From the NCBI GenBank assembly GCA_012934845.2, contig WNNJ02001228.1, positions 1-64,000 on the forward strand: a DNA stretch of 64,000 nt, given 5' to 3'. The DNA comes from Pomphorhynchus laevis (Eukaryota; Acanthocephala; Palaeacanthocephala; Echinorhynchida; Pomphorhynchidae). Positions 47,345 to 59,300 of this stretch are shown one piece after another. The notes under the pieces are model-generated. The model was not told where the DNA came from and ran no database searches. It saw only the letters and a program-made list of their open reading frames with translations. Each line of letters starts with the position of its first letter. The first letter of the stretch is position 1. The translations under genes and the position numbers were made by a program.

Positions 47345-48500
47345 TCAAATGGTTCGAATCCTTAAGATGCTGAATTACATCGCAATTTATACAAGTCTTA
47401 TGTATGGCTATATTCGTTGTGCTAATTTACTCCTTGGCTTTTCAAGATACCTACAATTTAAATTATCTAATCAAGTCAGATTATTTATAGAATTGAACTA
47501 AATAAACGATAATTTATTAGATAAAAAGGTTCGGTTCAATATTTCAATAGTTGCTGCTATCATCATCAGGGACTATTGATTGTAGTTCAAATGGTTCGAA
47601 TCCTTAAGATGCTGAATTACATCGCAATTTATACAAGTCCTATGTATGGCTATATTCGTTGTGCTAATTTACTCCTTGGCTTTTCAAGATACCTACAATT
47701 TAAATTATCTAATCAGGTCAGATTATTTATAGAATTGAACTAAATAAACGATAATTTATTAGATATAAAGGTTCGGTTCAATATTTCAATAGTTGCTGCT
47801 ATCATCATCAGGGACTATTGATTGTAGTTCAAATGGTTCAAATCCTTAAGATGCTGAATTACATCGCAATTTATACAAGTCCTATGTATGGCTATATTCG
47901 TTGTGCTAATTTACTCCTTGGCTTTTCAAGATTCCTACAATTTAAATTATCTAATCAGTTCAGATTATTTATATAATGGAACTAAAGAAACGACACTTTA
48001 TTAGATAAAAAGGTTCGGTTCAATATTTCAATAGTTGCTGCTATCATCATCAGGGACTATTGATTGTAGTTCAAATGGTTCGAATCCTTAAGATGCTGAA
48101 TTACATCGCAATTTATACAAGTCCTATGTATGGCTATATTCGTTGTGCTAATTTACTCCTTGGCTTTTCAAGATTCCTACAATTTAAATTATCTAATCAG
48201 TTCAGATTATTAATATAATGGAACTAAAGAAACGACACTTTATTAGATAAAAAGGTTCGGTTCAATATTTCAATAGTTGCTGCTATCATCATCAGGGACT
48301 ATTGATTGTAGTTCAAATGGTTCGAATCCTTAAGATGCTGAATTACATCGCAATTTATACAAGTCCTATGTATGGCTATATTCCTATGTATGGCTATATG
48401 TACTATTGGTGATAGTTCTTGATTATAGTAGCAGCTATTGAAATATTCAATTTAACCACTTTTATCGAATGAAATGTCGTTTCTTTAGTTCCATTCTATA
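47345..48500 (+). repeat. Tandem array, about 242-bp unit, four copies plus partial
   Basis: The word TGGTTCGAATCC (or TGGTTCAAATCC) starts at 47351, 47592, 47834, 48076 and 48318, a 241-242 bp period. Units differ by a few substitutions. Each ends with ATTTCAATAGTTGCTGCTAT and CATCATCAGGGACTATTG, which resembles the terminal repeat of the TIR element at 48886-49613. At 48395-48500 the array closes with an inverted, diverged unit end. It is therefore a tandemly amplified MITE-type unit. Confidence 0.85.
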
Positions 48501-48885
48501 AATAATTACAATTAAAAGAAGCAAATGGATATATTAAACGAATTATTCATTAAAATATTTATATTAATTTGTACTTTTGTAATTATTATTTTTACATAAA
48601 TTTTATTAATATTTGATGAAAATTTGTAGCAAACATTTATCTCAGTAATTATAAAAGATACACCATATGAAGATTGTGCAAAATCAATATATTCTTTCAT
48701 CATGGATTATTATATTATTTAAATATTATATAATATAATATGTTATATTCGTTGTTTTAATTTACTCCTTGGTTTTTCAAGATTCCGACAATTTCAATTA
48801 TCGAAACTGATATATTAATTAAATAAATCGAATTAAATAATTAAAATATATTTAATTTAATTATTATTAACTATAATTTAATTTT

Positions 48886-49613
48886 ATAGTTATTACATGA
48901 ACCAAGAAGCATAAATTATCCTTTTTTGATAAAAAAATCTATTTCGATAGCTCCTGCTATCATAATCAGGATTACAATAAAATGATTCACAATTTTTCTC
49001 TTTTCCTCCGTGAAAAGAGAAACGTATAAAGCGTTCTTCTTACCTTCTTTATCATTTGAAGGTAACTTGTTATCTCGCATTATTCAAGAAGCGTATTTTA
49101 TCCAAAAAGAACCTAATTTAATGCTTAATAATAAATCCGATTACAACGTTAAATTAAATTATAATTAATTATTCCAATATTACATTATTTTAATTTTTTC
49201 AATTCGTTTTTTTCTAATCGTATTATTATTTTGTTTTGGTTTAGATTAAATTATAATTTATTACTCTACTTTTACATTATTTTTATTATTAAATTCGTAT
49301 TTTTTGTCACTTATTTTAAGATTTTAATTTTATTTTGTTTTATGATTCTGATTTTTTCTTTTGTTGTTTTAAAATGTGTGTAAAATTTTAGTGTATGATT
49401 GTTTTGTTTCTCGGTATTTTCTTTTTCTTTTAAGTAGAAATGCGAGGCACATCAATGCTTGTATATTTTTATAAATGTTGCAAACACGGGGAAAGAAGAA
49501 AAATTGTGAAACATTTTATTGTAATCCTGATGATGATAGTAGGAGCTATCGAAATATAGAATTTTTATAAAATAAAGGATAATTTCTGCTTCTTTGTTCC
49601 TATAATAACTATA
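48886..49613. mobile_element. Non-autonomous DNA transposon-like element with about 115-bp terminal inverted repeats
   Basis: The left end (ATAGTTATTACATGAACC, then AAGAAGCATAAATTATCC) is repeated inverted at the right end, around 49490-49613. The repeats include ATTTCGATAGCTCCTGCTAT and CAGGATTACAATAAAATG. The interior, about 480 bp, is AT-rich with no frame. Total length is about 730 bp. No transposase is present, so a MITE of unknown superfamily is the best call. Confidence 0.75.
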
Positions 49614-50028
49614 TATTTGAAATGGAAGAAGATCATGTGTTTAGTATTTATTATATAATTTAATTATTTAATTTAATAATTAAATAATTAAATACACCTT
49701 CTACATTCGAAGGAATATGCAAGCAATTCAAATCGTATGTTTTATATACGATTGTTTTAATCGTATGTTTATCAATTCAATTGATATGTTTCTCATATTT
49801 TACTATAATACATTCGATTTTAATTTAGGAAATAATTAATCTTGATAGGATACTATTAAACCTAAAGTGTCTAATGTAAATAAAGTGTTTCGTATATTTA
49901 GTGGCAAAGCATGCTTTATAGAATTAAGATTATAGATCATCTTGACTAAGGTTACGTTATAATATTCTATAATAAATAATTCGAAGGATTCTGCGGCATT
50001 CAAAGCCAAATACATTTTATGTAATTAT
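49614..50028. other. Spacer downstream of the lipase gene
   Basis: AT-rich sequence with no frame or repeat recognised, between the TIR element and the lipase polyadenylation signal. Confidence 0.4.
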
Positions 50029-50034
50029 TTATTA
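50029..50034 (-). terminator. LIPE: Polyadenylation signal candidate of the lipase gene
   Basis: AATAAA on the minus strand, about 120 bp after the lipase stop codon (TAG at 50155-50157). The position suits a short 3' UTR. Confidence 0.45.
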
Positions 50035-50154
50035 ATATCAGTTTAGAATTTCTTAACTCTGATTAAAGCTGAACAGGATATGTTTCGCTTTAACTCTTGT
50101 TACTTTCACTGTTTTAATAGAACTAACAAAATGACAGAAAAAAAGTCAGTTACT

Positions 50155-50367
50155 CTATAACTCAACATAAGCTGTAAGATTAAAAATGGTCTGTTGCATC
50201 AATTGAAGGCATTGCTTCGAGGCGGCTGTACAAGGCTTGTTTGGCTTTATCTGTAAAAATCCATGTGGTATGTCTTTAAATACCTCTAGGTGAACGTCAA
50301 CCCCGAGATTATTTAATCGCTTAGCCATGGAGATGGAATCATCGAGCAGCGGATCAACAGATGAAAC
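50155..50367 (-). CDS. LIPE: Lipase terminal exon with catalytic Asp and His
   Basis: 71 codons including the stop. The acceptor is CATTTAAATGCCTTTAG/GTTTC. It reads VSSVDPLLDDSISMAKRLNN, LGVDVHLEVFKDIPHGFLQI, and ends LTAYVEL. DPLLDDS carries the acid and PHGF the histidine of the triad. The frame was missed as an ORF because it has no early ATG. Confidence 0.93.
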   Translation of the reverse strand, partial: VSSVDPLLDDSISMAKRLNNLGVDVHLEVFKDIPHGFLQIKPNKPCTAASKQCLQLMQQTIFNLTAYVEL

Positions 50368-53300
50368 CTAAAGGCATTTAATACGATAATATTTAAAATT
50401 AATCAAGCAATTTAATTTTTTAATTTATTTAAAAGCAACTTTTATTTTTAACGAATCAGCAAAATACGGCTTATTCTGAATATGTATATTCAGAATATAT
50501 AAAAGAGATTAAAATATTATATAATATTAAATATTAATATAATATAAAATATTTAATATAATATTATAATATTTAATTTTTTTAAATATAAAATATAATA
50601 AAATATATATTCTAAATAAAATAAAATCTAATCTAATATGATATAATATAATCAGAATATATAAAAAAGATTAAAATATTATATAATAGTTAACATTAAT
50701 ATAATATTAAATATTTAATAAAATATTATAAAAACCGTAAACTAGATGTAAGGCTTGTCAACCAGTGAAGGAGCGTGCGCTTAGAGATTTATCGTCAGAA
50801 GTTTACTAAGGGTCTAGTACCTTCCAAGTTGAGTACCTACATGGCCACACTGTGAGATCACACTGTAGTGATGAGTAGGCCTAGTTGAAATCTAAACGCA
50901 CCATTTGGGGGTGGAGTGTTTGTTTTCAGGCGCATTCCGAGTTAAGCTTAAGGACGAAGGTTGTAAAATAGCATTGCAGGTTTAAACTTTCTTGTTCGCG
51001 TTTAATACTAAAAAAGTGAAGTTGAAGTTAATTCTTTCGTATTTGCATCGTCACCAAAAAAAGTCTAATAAAAATTGAAATGTGACGGATTAATCGTATA
51101 TAATCCCTGGAAGTATTAAAGCAAGTATAATGTACCAACTGTAGTAATTACCATTCATCTCTATAAAATCAATAGGATCGCATTTAATTCAGGCAAGCAT
51201 AAAGAGCCGAATCATGTAAGACAAAAACTAATTGAAAGACGCATAATCTAGAATTAAATTTAAATAGCGAATTAAGAAAAATTCTATTAAAAGGATATAA
51301 ATGTAGATTAAAGAATAACGATAAAAACAGAATTATTAATTAGTTATATAATAACTTAAATAACTGAGTTATTTAAGTCATTTAAGTTATAATTTAATAA
51401 CTTAATAAAAATGACTTAATGACAACATATACACTACTAATAACAATAATAATAAAATTGATTAATCTACTAAATTAAAGGATAACTATATTTAAAAAGA
51501 ATTATTATTTTTAAAGAATCATTTTCTTTTCTTTAAAATTTTAAAGAATTTTAAAATTCATTTTAAAAATTTAAAAAGATTCATTTTAAAGAATCCTTTT
51601 CTTTGTCAAGTCACTATTAGTGCTTTAAGTTTTAGTGCTTTAAGATTATTATTAGGTTCATATGTATTGCTTTTAAGTGTACATTAAAAACACTTTCGGT
51701 TTATATAAATAAAATACTTGAAGTAATTAAAGCATGTGAATGTTTTAATGTGTGCATCCAAATGTACATCAGCATGTGGATGCGGAAATACCAGCGACGC
51801 ATCGGACTTGCACGGTCTGGACTGTCAAAGCAGCAAATCCCGCGACACTCGACACTCCTAGTTGAAACACATAATTCGAATGGCTTTGTCTTCAGCGTGG
51901 ATACGTTCTCGATTAGAACCGGTAGGACTGTGTCGCAACGATGACAAGAGACCGGATGGAGGAACTTTGGTTCCTTGGAAGAACGAAAAAATACTAATTT
52001 GGAACGCTATCTGCATAAAACCTCTAGCGGCGAGTTACAAGGATAAAGCAGTCATTCGAACCGGTGAGGTAGCCGCTTTCGCATAATGCAAGAAGAAAGA
52101 AAAGTACAACGAGATTGATGATAGGATATTTACATTCGTTTCTGTAGTTGTTGAGTCTTTGGGTGTTTTGGGCAAGGAAACTTCGTATTTTATCGAAGAG
52201 ATCGAAACATGATGTCCAAGATCACAGATGAAATTCGATTAACAACTTTCCTCAGTCAGCGATTAATCGTAGCGGTTCATCGAGGCAATGGCGGTTGTAT
52301 ACTCGAGTGCCTAAGTGATCAATTAGTTACCGATTTTTTTGAAGGATGAAATTGCCCCAGTATTGAAGACTACAATCATATAATTATATAATTAAAACAC
52401 ATTTCAAAAAATATTGTAGGGTAATCGAAATTAATACTGGTATAAAACACTATTTTAGTATTAATTATACAAAAGAATTTGTAGAATAGACAAAAGGAAA
52501 AAATTTTCAGAATATAAATACGTACGATTTTCTTACGCTTTATACAATAATAGTAGAATTGCTTATTTTACAAATACCCAAATCTATTCTGATTGTGTTA
52601 CATATAATATCGTTTGCTTTGCCCAAATGTGCTTGAATCAATTTATTTAATATCTTTAAAGGTTAATACTAAATAATATATTACAAATTGGTTAAGTTAT
52701 TGTTCATGTTTATGTGACGTTATCGTCAAATCCACTATTAAATGCATATTTCTTATCGGCTTTATCAAAGATACCGGAGTTGGATACTTGTGATTATACT
52801 TTGCCGATTGTTTTACTAAATCCGCATACATTTTATTTTGGTTTAGGAAAAATGCAGTAGTAATCTCCATCACGATGCAATGTCTTTTAATTACTTCAAA
52901 TATAATGTATATGTAGTTATGGAATATACTTTAAAAAAGAGGGCTAAGACAACGCGACTTCTGATGACACCTTTTAATGTAAACCTACAGTAGTTACCAC
53001 TTAAAATTGTTTTTTAACTATAATGCTTTTGAACAGAGTTATTCAAAATTTACAAAAAAATTTCGAATTACAAATTTGAACTTAGCAGCCAAAGGGAGAT
53101 GCTTTCAGGTACTATATCATAATTTGTATTTAATATAATTAATATTTTAATATTTTAATTATAATTCGTAATTTTTTTATTTTATTTAAAAAATATATTC
53201 TCAAAGTTATGACATTGTGCCATAATGATGTTTTTATCTAAAGATTCGTTAATAAAATGGTGAAGTACATATTAAGATATTAATTTCCCTTTATTTCCAT

Positions 53301-56300
53301 TTAATATATTTAAAATTTTATATTTAAAATTTATAATTTTATATTCTATCTGAATATAAGTACAAATTAGAAAAATAATATGTTAGCATTAAATATTAAA
53401 GCACAAAGTCATTTCTACATATTAAGCAGTGAATAATGTTGCGAATGGATAAGGCCATAGCAAGCAATGTGAAGGTAAAGGAGAGTTTGAATAAACAGTT
53501 TGAAATATAGTTTCAAATATACCTAAGTATTGAAGACTTAAAATTGAAATACTTAAACATGATTTCTTTTTAAGCGCACCTGTCTGGGTTAGATGATATC
53601 ACCGTATATAAAAATGCCTTTTACATACCTAACATATCTAAAAGGTTTCAGTTATTTTTTTTAGCTTATATACCTTCTTAGTAGATAATTACTATTTGGA
53701 ATATTAAGAGATTTGTAGATGGATCCTGCAATAGTGAAGTTGCGAGGAAGGGCTACATGAGATGGCTAGAGGAATGGATATAGGTAATCATACATTTCTT
53801 AAAATCTTAGCAATGCTGATTTTTTAGGTCAATAAAGAATATTTATGTAAATCGCATAATAATGTAGATGTTTTCGATGTCCGGTAGGATGACAGCATAA
53901 AATACCAGATTTATTATAGTAGATAGGTCATACAAATATGAAACAAATTGCAAGGAAACGGTCCAAGATCTAGGTATTCTTAAATTTCTTAAAAATTATG
54001 GAATGTAATTTATGGTCGAAGCCGGAGTTATAATTTCTAATGTAGTGCTTCGAACTGTGCTATTGATGCATTTGGATGAAGATTTGGTAGCATTTTCGTT
54101 ACTAATTTTCTGTTCAAGATTGAGTCAAACGAGTGATGCGTTTTAATAATGTACAGGTAAATATAATATTACTTACTAAATGTAATAAAAATATATATTA
54201 TTATATATTTATAATATATATCATAAATATATAGACAAATATTTATAATATATATCATAAATACATATTATAATGATATCAATATTATTTTTGCAGGCTC
54301 TCTGCTGTGAGCTAAGAATAATTGATTTAATAAAACAACAAAATTTAAACATGTAACTACAAAATAATTACGACATTCTATTTTAGAAAGTCCTTAATTA
54401 TCAAATAATTACGACGGATAATTAAATTCAAGAATTTTGACACCATTCTCAGTATATTAGAATTTAATAATTTTAAAATCTTTCGTTACCATACATTTTT
54501 TGAAAAGTATAGAATGTTAACACCAACTTTGATCTTTTTATCTTAAATGCTTAGCCACTTATTCGAACATTGTGCTTTGTCGTTCAGTTTACCGTTTTTT
54601 AACGGTAATGTTTTCGGTTTTAACAGTATCAAATAACTTAATTGTTTCTTTATTTCTTTATCAAATAACTTAATTGTTTCTTAATTGTTACTGGGCATAC
54701 TAATCGACTTCAAAAAATGAATTTTAAGGATATTATGAAGCAAGTTTCATTGAAATACTTAAACAGGATTTCTTTTTAAACGCACCTGTCTGACTGATGT
54801 AGTCATGAGTTAGATGATATCATTGCATATGAAAATACCTTTTACATACCTAACATATCTAGAAGGTTTCAGTTATTTTTTACCTTTAAAATAAATATGT
54901 AAAATTATTTCTAATTTTTAGGTACCAAACACATTCCATTGATGAATCATATATTTGTAAGCACTGTGCTATTGACGAAGGCCACAATAATTTCCTAGAT
55001 GTATATCCTTCCGATAATCCTCTTACCTTTTTAATAATCTTTGTACATATTTTAAATAATTTTCTCATAAAATTGATATCAGTTAATATTTCAAAATTAA
55101 AATTTCAATAATCGCCTTTATTAAAGCATAGAACACTTACAAAAAACATTGTATTTGGAAATTTGGCCAAGTGTTCATCGCTGGCGTATACTGGGCTAGC
55201 TAGGAAATTGTTTGAAGATGTTTCGTATGCTATCTTGTGTAGATCGAACAAAAGCTGTGAGTTATAATCCTCAGTTAATTTTCTTAGCACTGTCTAAGAA
55301 AATAACAAAAAATAAAAAGTAAATTGTCTAATAAAAAATAAAATCACTTGACTAAGGCTACCTATTTTGTACTATAAATAAATTTAAAAATGTAAATATG
55401 TAGATCTTAAAAAGAGAATTTTTCTATATATCATGAATTATAATTCTATATACAATGCATTAAAGCATGAATGTTAAATATGCGGTCTGACAAGTATTTT
55501 GTGTAGCCCGCAAAATTTGTTTTTCCCTCTGCGGCCTGTGAGGTTGTTTGACAGGCCTACGTCAGAATAAAGATTTTATATCATCATAACAAACTGATGT
55601 ATCTCACTGATATTTCTCATGATGGAAAATTATTATCGATATGGGTACTTCTGAAATTAATCGTTCTAAACCGATTACTATGCAAATCCATGCTACTGAC
55701 GTATTTGGTTTTAAAAATATTAAAATAAAATGTACAAATTCTTACCTGACCTTCATTGTTTGCAGAGATTAAACCAAAATAGGCTTAAATAATATAGAAT
55801 TAGTAATATGCAATAGCTAATTATATACACAATAAAAAAATTTAAATTAAGTTTAAATTTTGAAGATAATTTAACCGTTTGAAGTTTAACCGTTTGAAGA
55901 TAATAAAAAATTTAAATTAAGTAAGAAGATAATTGGAAGAAGATTATGGGTTTAGTATTTATTATTAAATTAAGTGTTTGTATAAATACAACATCGCAAA
56001 CGGTCATTTTATATCACATCAAGTGATTGCCACTTCATGTAGTAAATCAATGGAAAAAAATAGCTCTAATGTACGAAGAAAACATTGCAAAATACTTTAT
56101 TCTGTTATTTGATATTGTAAAATACGCTTTTTAGACATTTATTCTCTGATAGTGATATCAGTTGAGATGTGCCTAAGGGTTAGTAGCTTTATCTTAGTTT
56201 TCGGCAAAATAATTAGTATAATCGTTACAAAAATGAAATTCGGATATCCCAACTTTTGTATTTATTTAAAATCCGACATTTGAATGTCGATTTAAGTTTT

Positions 56301-59300
56301 GACATTCACGATACATATCTCGTTATAATCTCGTAAATCTAATTTCAATTTTAAAAATTGAAATGTACGTGATTTTTATTTCTACCAATTTATACTGAAA
56401 TATAATAATCTTCAATGCATGATATAGAGACTTTTAAAAACTTAAAATTTTAAGACGATATCATCAAAAAAAATAATATATTTAATAATGATTAAATATA
56501 TGTTTATATATTGAATAATTATTAAATAATAATCATCCAAAATTCGTTTTTATAAATTACGTTTTATATATATATTACATCACAATATTAACGTTAAGAA
56601 GCGTTAATAAAAAGCTAAAACTTAATATTAATAATATCGTAATATTAATATTTTATTGAATATAAAATATGTATTTATATTTTGAAAAAATTTTCCTTTT
56701 GTCTGTTCTAAAAATTCTTTTGTATAATTAATACTAAAAAAGTGCTTTATACCGGTAAGTGACTTACTAGTTATTGAACTTTAGTTACATTGAACTTGTA
56801 ATAATGAGGTAAATAGAGGTTAGTTAATTAAGAAGCTAATAAATTACTGACATAATTAGCATATTTTTTTAATAACACATGAATTTTTATTACTAACGTT
56901 TACGATCTTAACAAAAATATTCACGCGTATGGATAAAAATTATTCTTATCGGAAAAATTATCCTTTTAATTATATAAATTATTTTTTGCAAAAGATACAT
57001 TATGATTGTAGCCATCAATACTGAGGTTTAAAATGACGTTTTATATATTATACATCACAATATTAACGCTTCTTTAATATCTACTAAATCTAAATTTAGT
57101 AGAAAAAAAGCTAAAAACTTAATATTAATAATATCGTAATATTAATATTTTATTGAATATAAAATATGTATTTATATTTTGAAAATTTTTTCCTTTTGTC
57201 TATTCTAAAAATTCTTATGTATAATTAATACTAAAATAGTGTTTTATACCAGTATTAATTTCGATTACCCTACAATATTTTTTGAAATGTGTTTTAATTA
57301 TATAATTATATGATTGTAGTCTTTAATACTGGGGCAATATCATCCTTCAAAAAAATCGGTAACCAATTGATCACTTAGGCACTCGAGTATACAGCCGCCA
57401 TTGCCTCGCTGAACCGCTACGATTAATCGCTGACTGAGGAAAGTTGTTAATCGAATTTCACCTGTGATCTTGGACATCATATTTCGATCTCTTCGATAAA
57501 ATACGAAGTTTCCTTGCCCAAAACACCCAAAGACTCAACAACTACAGAAACGAATGTAAATATCCTATCATCAATCTCGTTGTACTTTTCTTTCTTCTTG
57601 CATTATGCGAAAGCGGCTACCTCACCGGTCCGAATGACTGCTTTATCCTTGTAACTCGCCGCTAGAGGTTTTATGCAGATAGCGTTCCAAATTAGTATTT
57701 TTTCGTTCTTCCAAGGAACCAAAGTTCCTCCATCCGGTCTCTTGTCATCGTTGCGACACAGTCCTACCGGTTCTAATCGAGGTATCCCCGCTGAAGACAA
57801 AGCCATTCGAATTATGTGGTTCAACTCGGAATATCGAGTGTGCCGGAAAAACATTCTTTCTGACATCTTTTTTATTTTCATGGAACGAAGAAAGTAGTGT
57901 TGTTTATTCAAATAAATATATTGACAGTCGATATATCAGCAACTCCTGATGTCTTTAAAAATAATAAAAGCCTTTGTAATTTTTTAACAAAATTAAGTAT
58001 TTTTAATTAATTTTACCGTTTCCCTTTTGATCTATTTAGGTAACAAAGTATTGTTGCTTCCAAATGGTATAAAATAGCATAATTTAGTAGCTTTTATGTA
58101 AAATCAATTTGAGTTCCTGATGATAAATAACAAAATTTTCATGTCAAATATGCAGCATATAATGCATATACATTATTGGCCATTTACATCGCAAATCCCT
58201 AAATTTTAGACGTCTTTGATGATTTTTGAAAAAATTGTAAACGTTTAACAAATCTATGTAATATATAACTATAATATAACATGGTATATAACAAGACATA
58301 TTATATATCATAATATAATAAGAAGTCTACATTCTATCCCAGTTACACGTGTTCTATAAGTATTGAAAGTAAATAAAAATACTCCGCAAGAATTTGATTT
58401 CAAGTTAAATTCGTAACTTGATGGTGCATATCATATCCGGCTCGTATGCCGTATAATTGGAGACTGTATATAAAACGCTAAAATTAGTATTAATATGGAT
58501 CAATTATAAAAAGCCATCGTTAAAGATTGGTATCTTAAAATTCGCCAAATTAAATGTCTATAAACCTTTATTATTTGATGGATCAACAATGACCACCGTC
58601 ACTGGCATAGTTAGCATTTCAGGATAATAAATGTAAATATAGAGCATTTTGTCAGGACTTAATTCCACAAACCAAACGTGAAGATACAACATAGTCATTT
58701 ATTTAGTTTAAAACTGTCTCTAATAGCTACATTTCTATAATAATTTGTTTAATTTTGTTAAATATAAAATTATACAAACGCATATACTACCATATTTTAG
58801 TAAATTGTTAAAATTTTACAGATAATTTCTAACCTTTTAAGCAAGCAAGCATTACATGAAAATTTAAAACCGGATCAATAAGGCCAACCAATCGGCTTGG
58901 AGATAAATCTGAAGTGATGTTTAATGCTGGATAGAAAAGGAACAACTGATCTGGGACACGAATGCCTTCATCGATTGCTTTGAGCAATACGGCTGTCACG
59001 ATATTCCCTCCTGCACTATCACCAACAAAGACAATGTTATCTCCTGTCCAACCTGAAATAAAAGTTTTCACTTTTAAAAGCTTCATATTTTCTAAATATA
59101 GTTGCTCTAATTAATGGATAACCTAATGACAAACTATCAAAATCTTCCACATAATCGAATATTCATATGTAAAATGCGAATGGATTTTACCAAATCCATT
59201 CGCATTTGAATGGATTAATTTTAATTTGAATTTTATTTCAAGTTTAATAGCAGTACGTGCAGGAAGATATCAAAATTAATATCAAAATTAAAATTAATAT

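Noticed and set aside
47345-48420. Tandem repeats as a CRISPR array
   Set aside because: The units are about 242 bp and contiguous without unique spacers, and the genome is eukaryotic.
58558-58698. 47-codon minus-strand ORF (reads FVELSPDKMLYIYIYY) in lipase intron 4 as an extra exon
   Set aside because: No acceptor in the right place and phase; the flanking lipase exons already join correctly through the microexon.
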